Made by a program: the position numbers and the translations under genes. Positions 61,182 through 64,000 of a stretch of 64,000 bases of DNA are shown in pieces. The notes under the pieces were generated by a model that did no database searches, was not told where the DNA came from, and worked only from the letters and a program-made list of their open reading frames with translations. Within the stretch, counting starts at the first letter, position 1, and each line of letters starts with the position of its first letter. The DNA is taken from positions 1-64,000 of the forward strand of contig PDSZ01000015.1 of NCBI GenBank assembly GCA_002748705.1. The letters run 5' to 3'. Origin of the DNA: Candidatus Fermentibacterota bacterium. Lineage in GTDB: Bacteria > Fermentibacterota > Fermentibacteria > Fermentibacterales > Fermentibacteraceae.

Positions 61182-63322
61182 TCCAGTTCTCTCGCAATCT
61201 TGACAATCTGGAAGCTCTCAATAGTGTCGCCGACCTTGATGTCGTTGTATTTTTCAAGACCTATACCGCACTCAAAACCTGCAACCATTTCCCTGCGGTC
61301 CTCCTTGAAGTGTTTCAGAGAGGAGATCTCCCCCTCCCAGAGGACTACACCGTTTCTTACAAGTCTGGCTCTGGCATTTCTCTTGATCTTGCCTGCTACA
61401 ATATAGGAACCGGCAATAACACCGATTTTAGGCACCTTGAAGGTATCCCTGACCTCAGCAGACCCCAGGAACTCTTCCTTTTCCTCAGGCTTGAGCAGCC
61501 CTCCGAGAGCCTTCTTGACTGTGTTCTCAAGGTCGTAGATAACATTGAATGTGCTTATCTCAACACCTTCTTCAGCAGCCTTTTCTCTGGCCCTCTGATC
61601 GGGCCTTACCTTGAATCCCAGAATAACCGCATTGGATGCCGACGCAAGGTCTACATCACTTTCAGTTATTCCTCCGGCACCACTGAGTATCACACTGACA
61701 CCGACCTCTTCGTTCTGAAGTTTTGACAGGGTATCAACAATGGCCTCAGCTGAACCGGAAACATCGGATTTAACGATGATGTTGAGAACCCTCTCACCTT
61801 CTTCCGAACTTGCCCAGAAGTCTTCAAGGGATACTTTGCGCCTGGCGTGCAGGACTCTTTCCCGTTCCACTATCTGTCGCCTGAGAGCAACCTTCTTAGC
61901 TTCTGATTCATTCTCTACGCTGACAAAGGAATCACCTGCTCCCGGCACTCCAGGAGAGCCAAGAAGCTGAACAGGATATCCAGGGGGAACCTCTGAAACC
62001 TCTTCATCGTTCTCATCGAAAAGGGCTCTTGCTCTTCCTGCAAACTGTCCTGCAACAAAGAAGTCCCCTTCTCTCAGGGTTCCGTCCTGAACCAGAATAT
62101 TCACAATAGAGCCTCTGCGGGGATCTACCCTGCCTTCGAGGACAGTTCCCTTTGCAAGCCTGTCAGGCACCGCTGTGAGTTCCATAAGTTCTGCCTGAAG
62201 AAGTATTTTTTCCAGAAGGTCATCTATACCCTCTCCGGTCATTGCCGACACCTGAGCGCACTGGACATTACCGCTCCACTCTTCAACTAGAACATTGTTT
62301 GCGGAAAGGTCCTGCTTGATGAAGTCCGGATTGGCTGTCGGTAGGTCCATCTTGGTTATGGCTACAATTATGGGAATACCTGCTGCCCTTGCATGCTCAA
62401 TGGACTCTTTGGTCTGGGGCATCACCCTGCTGTCTGCAGCAACCACCAGAACAACAATGTCTGTAACCATTGCTCCTCTGGCCCTCATTGCTGTGAATGC
62501 AGCATGACCCGGGGTATCAATAAAGGTAATCTGCCTGTCATCATCAACTGTGGCCACATAAGCGCCTATGTGCTGGGTGATGCCGCCTGACTCTGTGGAA
62601 ATCACATTTGATGAACGAATACGGTCAAGAAGAGCTGTCTTTCCATGGTCAACATGACCCATGATTGTAACCACAGGAGGTCTCTCTTCAGCTTCACTGT
62701 CACCGGTGGCTACTCTGGCCTCTTCCAGAGCCTCTGCTCCGAACTCTGCCACTTCCCTGACTTTGAAATCGTATTCTTCTGCAACAAGAGCAATTGTATC
62801 TGAATCAAGTCTCTGGTTGGCAGTTGCCATTACTCCAAGACCCATACAGGTTGCAATAACGCTGTTCACAGGAATGCCTATCTGGGCAGAAAGCTCCGCA
62901 GGACTGGTGAACTCGGCAATGTTCACTACTTTGTCTTCCCCTGGCTGAACTGCTTTCTGTTCGTGCCTCTCCTGCTTCTCACGGCGATACCTGGTTTTTC
63001 TGGACTTGCGGCTTTTAGATTTCCCTGCATCCATTTTTGCCAGGGTTTTCTTTACATTCTTTACAGTTTCAGCAGAGACAACGGTCTTTTTCTTCCGCCT
63101 TCTGCGCTTTCTCTTTCTGGTTGCCCTTGTCTTGGCTTCGTTCTTCTGTTTTTCAAACTGATTGATTACCCTGGAGGTATCAGCAGGAGCAAGTGTGCTC
63201 ATGTGGCTCTTGGCTGGTATCTCAAGCTCGGCAAGTACCTTCAGAAGAGCTTCACTGGAAATATTCAGCTCTCTGGCCAGCTCGTATACCCGCTGTTTTC
63301 TCACTGTTTTCTTCTCAGTCAA
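61178..63322 (-). CDS. infB: Translation initiation factor IF-2
   Basis: GTPase that places initiator tRNA on the ribosome. 714 residues. N-terminal IF2_N domain ([20 protein letters not shown]), a basic linker (~70-120, Arg/Lys-rich), a second IF2_N-like segment (~130-185), G domain with [11 protein letters not shown] (G1), DTPGH (G3) and TKMD (G4), then domains II-IV. TTG start with AGGTGA upstream. Confidence 0.97.
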   Translation of the reverse strand: MTEKKTVRKQRVYELARELNISSEALLKVLAELEIPAKSHMSTLAPADTSRVINQFEKQKNEAKTRATRKRKRRRRKKKTVVSAETVKNVKKTLAKMDAGKSKSRKSRKTRYRREKQERHEQKAVQPGEDKVVNIAEFTSPAELSAQIGIPVNSVIATCMGLGVMATANQRLDSDTIALVAEEYDFKVREVAEFGAEALEEARVATGDSEAEERPPVVTIMGHVDHGKTALLDRIRSSNVISTESGGITQHIGAYVATVDDDRQITFIDTPGHAAFTAMRARGAMVTDIVVLVVAADSRVMPQTKESIEHARAAGIPIIVAITKMDLPTANPDFIKQDLSANNVLVEEWSGNVQCAQVSAMTGEGIDDLLEKILLQAELMELTAVPDRLAKGTVLEGRVDPRRGSIVNILVQDGTLREGDFFVAGQFAGRARALFDENDEEVSEVPPGYPVQLLGSPGVPGAGDSFVSVENESEAKKVALRRQIVERERVLHARRKVSLEDFWASSEEGERVLNIIVKSDVSGSAEAIVDTLSKLQNEEVGVSVILSGAGGITESDVDLASASNAVILGFKVRPDQRAREKAAEEGVEISTFNVIYDLENTVKKALGGLLKPEEKEEFLGSAEVRDTFKVPKIGVIAGSYIVAGKIKRNARARLVRNGVVLWEGEISSLKHFKEDRREMVAGFECGIGLEKYNDIKVGDTIESFQIVKIARELE

Positions 63323-63343
63323 CTGAAATCACCTCTTCCCGTG

Positions 63344-64000
63344 CTATTCCTCAACGCTACTGTTCTGTTCCGCTTCTTCTTCGGATTTCAGTGAATTTTT
63401 TTCCTCCAGTTTTCTGGCTTCTTCTATCTGGTGCACCCGCTTCTCAACCAGTTCCTCGGCTTCACTGCGAATCTGAGTTGCCTTAACCGGCCCAACACCC
63501 TGAACATCAAGAAGTTCTTCATCAGTGGAATCAATTATCATCTGTGCTGAGTCGTAACCGGCTCTGATAAGCCTCTCAGCCAGTTTCTCGTTAACTCCTG
63601 GAAGCTCGCTGACATCCACTCTCAGCATGTTCTTCCAGCGGTTTTCTTCTTCCCACTGGCTCTGTGTCTTAAGATCAATCCTGCGCTCCACCAGGTTTCC
63701 CGCCAGCCGTACATTATGGCCGTTTCTGCCGATGGCGAGGGAGAGGTGGTCGTCAGGAACCACTGCGATAAAAACCTCTTCCATCTCACCGGTTTCTCTG
63801 TTGAAACTGTTTGCTTTTTCCATATGAAGCACTGTGGCAGGAGAAAGGGCCTGAGAAGCAAGCACAAGCCTGTCCCTTGTCCAGGGAAGAATGTCGATTC
63901 GTTCACCGTTAAGCTCTCTCATCACAGCCTGAACCCTGCTGCCTTTCATTCCAACGAAAGCCCCTACTGCGTCAATTCGCATATCGGTACTTGTTACAGC
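63344..64000 (-). CDS. nusA: Transcription termination/antitermination factor NusA (C-terminal part)
   Basis: The gene runs off the window; 218 codons are visible, beginning in frame at 64000 (AVTSTDMRIDAVGAFVGMKG). KH domain segments GMKGSRVQAVMRELNGERID and PDDHLSLAIGRNGHNVRLAG are followed by helix-hairpin-helix repeats (VSELPGVNEKLAERLI, LLDVQGVGPVKATQIR) and an acidic tail. The in-frame ATG 63980-63982 is internal to the KH region, not the start. It precedes infB by 21 nt, the usual order. Confidence 0.93.
   Translation of the reverse strand, partial: AVTSTDMRIDAVGAFVGMKGSRVQAVMRELNGERIDILPWTRDRLVLASQALSPATVLHMEKANSFNRETGEMEEVFIAVVPDDHLSLAIGRNGHNVRLAGNLVERRIDLKTQSQWEEENRWKNMLRVDVSELPGVNEKLAERLIRAGYDSAQMIIDSTDEELLDVQGVGPVKATQIRSEAEELVEKRVHQIEEARKLEEKNSLKSEEEAEQNSSVEE

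Overview
The window is a slice of a Gram-negative (diderm) bacterial chromosome, probably from an uncultured lineage of the Fibrobacteres-Chlorobi-Bacteroidetes (FCB) neighbourhood such as a Fermentibacteria- or Latescibacteria-like candidate phylum. The evidence is a full-length SprA/Sov-type outer-membrane secretion protein, a secreted hydrolase with a Por-like C-terminal tail, LPS-transport genes (lptF, lptG, lptE), a complete type IV pilus cluster, frequent AGA/AGG arginine codons and several TTG/GTG starts. The phylum is inference; no rRNA gene is present.

Layout: 1-117, tail of an IS630-type transposase. 131-5582 (minus), a membrane glycosyltransferase and the lptF-lptG-serC unit ending in a terminator. 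5707-11319 (plus), sprA. 11409-20767 (plus), a pilus cluster pilB1-pilB2-pilT-pilC-pilS-pilR-pilA; the last gene has a well-formed sigma-54 promoter that fits control by PilS/PilR. A decayed second pilin follows. 21187-25386 (minus), a glycosyltransferase, a secreted protein, a frameshifted remnant and a methyltransferase. 25677-29144 (minus), the most novel region: four lipoproteins built from an ~85-residue Trp/Asp-rich module (1 to 3 copies each), plus a fifth, decayed member.

29272-45290 (plus) is a long tightly packed run: GGDEF protein, amidohydrolase, nadC, coaX, coaC, mtnA, dnaK, dnaJ, mutS2, dnaG, a divergent sigma-70 factor, and a B12/iron-type ABC importer (btuF-btuD-btuC) whose signal peptide is encoded inside the end of the sigma gene. 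45430-47874 is an IS-disrupted region: an IS200/IS605 element, a sulfatase remnant and an IS5-type element that has cut off the C-terminus of the adjoining glycoside hydrolase (47874-49598). 49838-53538 (minus) carries DUF1232, a Cys-rich lipoprotein, a NusG-II domain protein, an AmmeMemoRadiSam enzyme, apbE and a small membrane protein. 53553-64000 (minus) is a classical housekeeping run, nusA-infB-rbfA-truB-ribF-rpsO-pnp, then dut, lptE, two small membrane proteins, an M19 dipeptidase and a secreted protein.

The SprA protein and the Por-like tail suggest a type IX-like secretion route. The pilus cluster has its own ATPases, retraction motor and two-component control. No tRNA, rRNA or CRISPR array was recognised.
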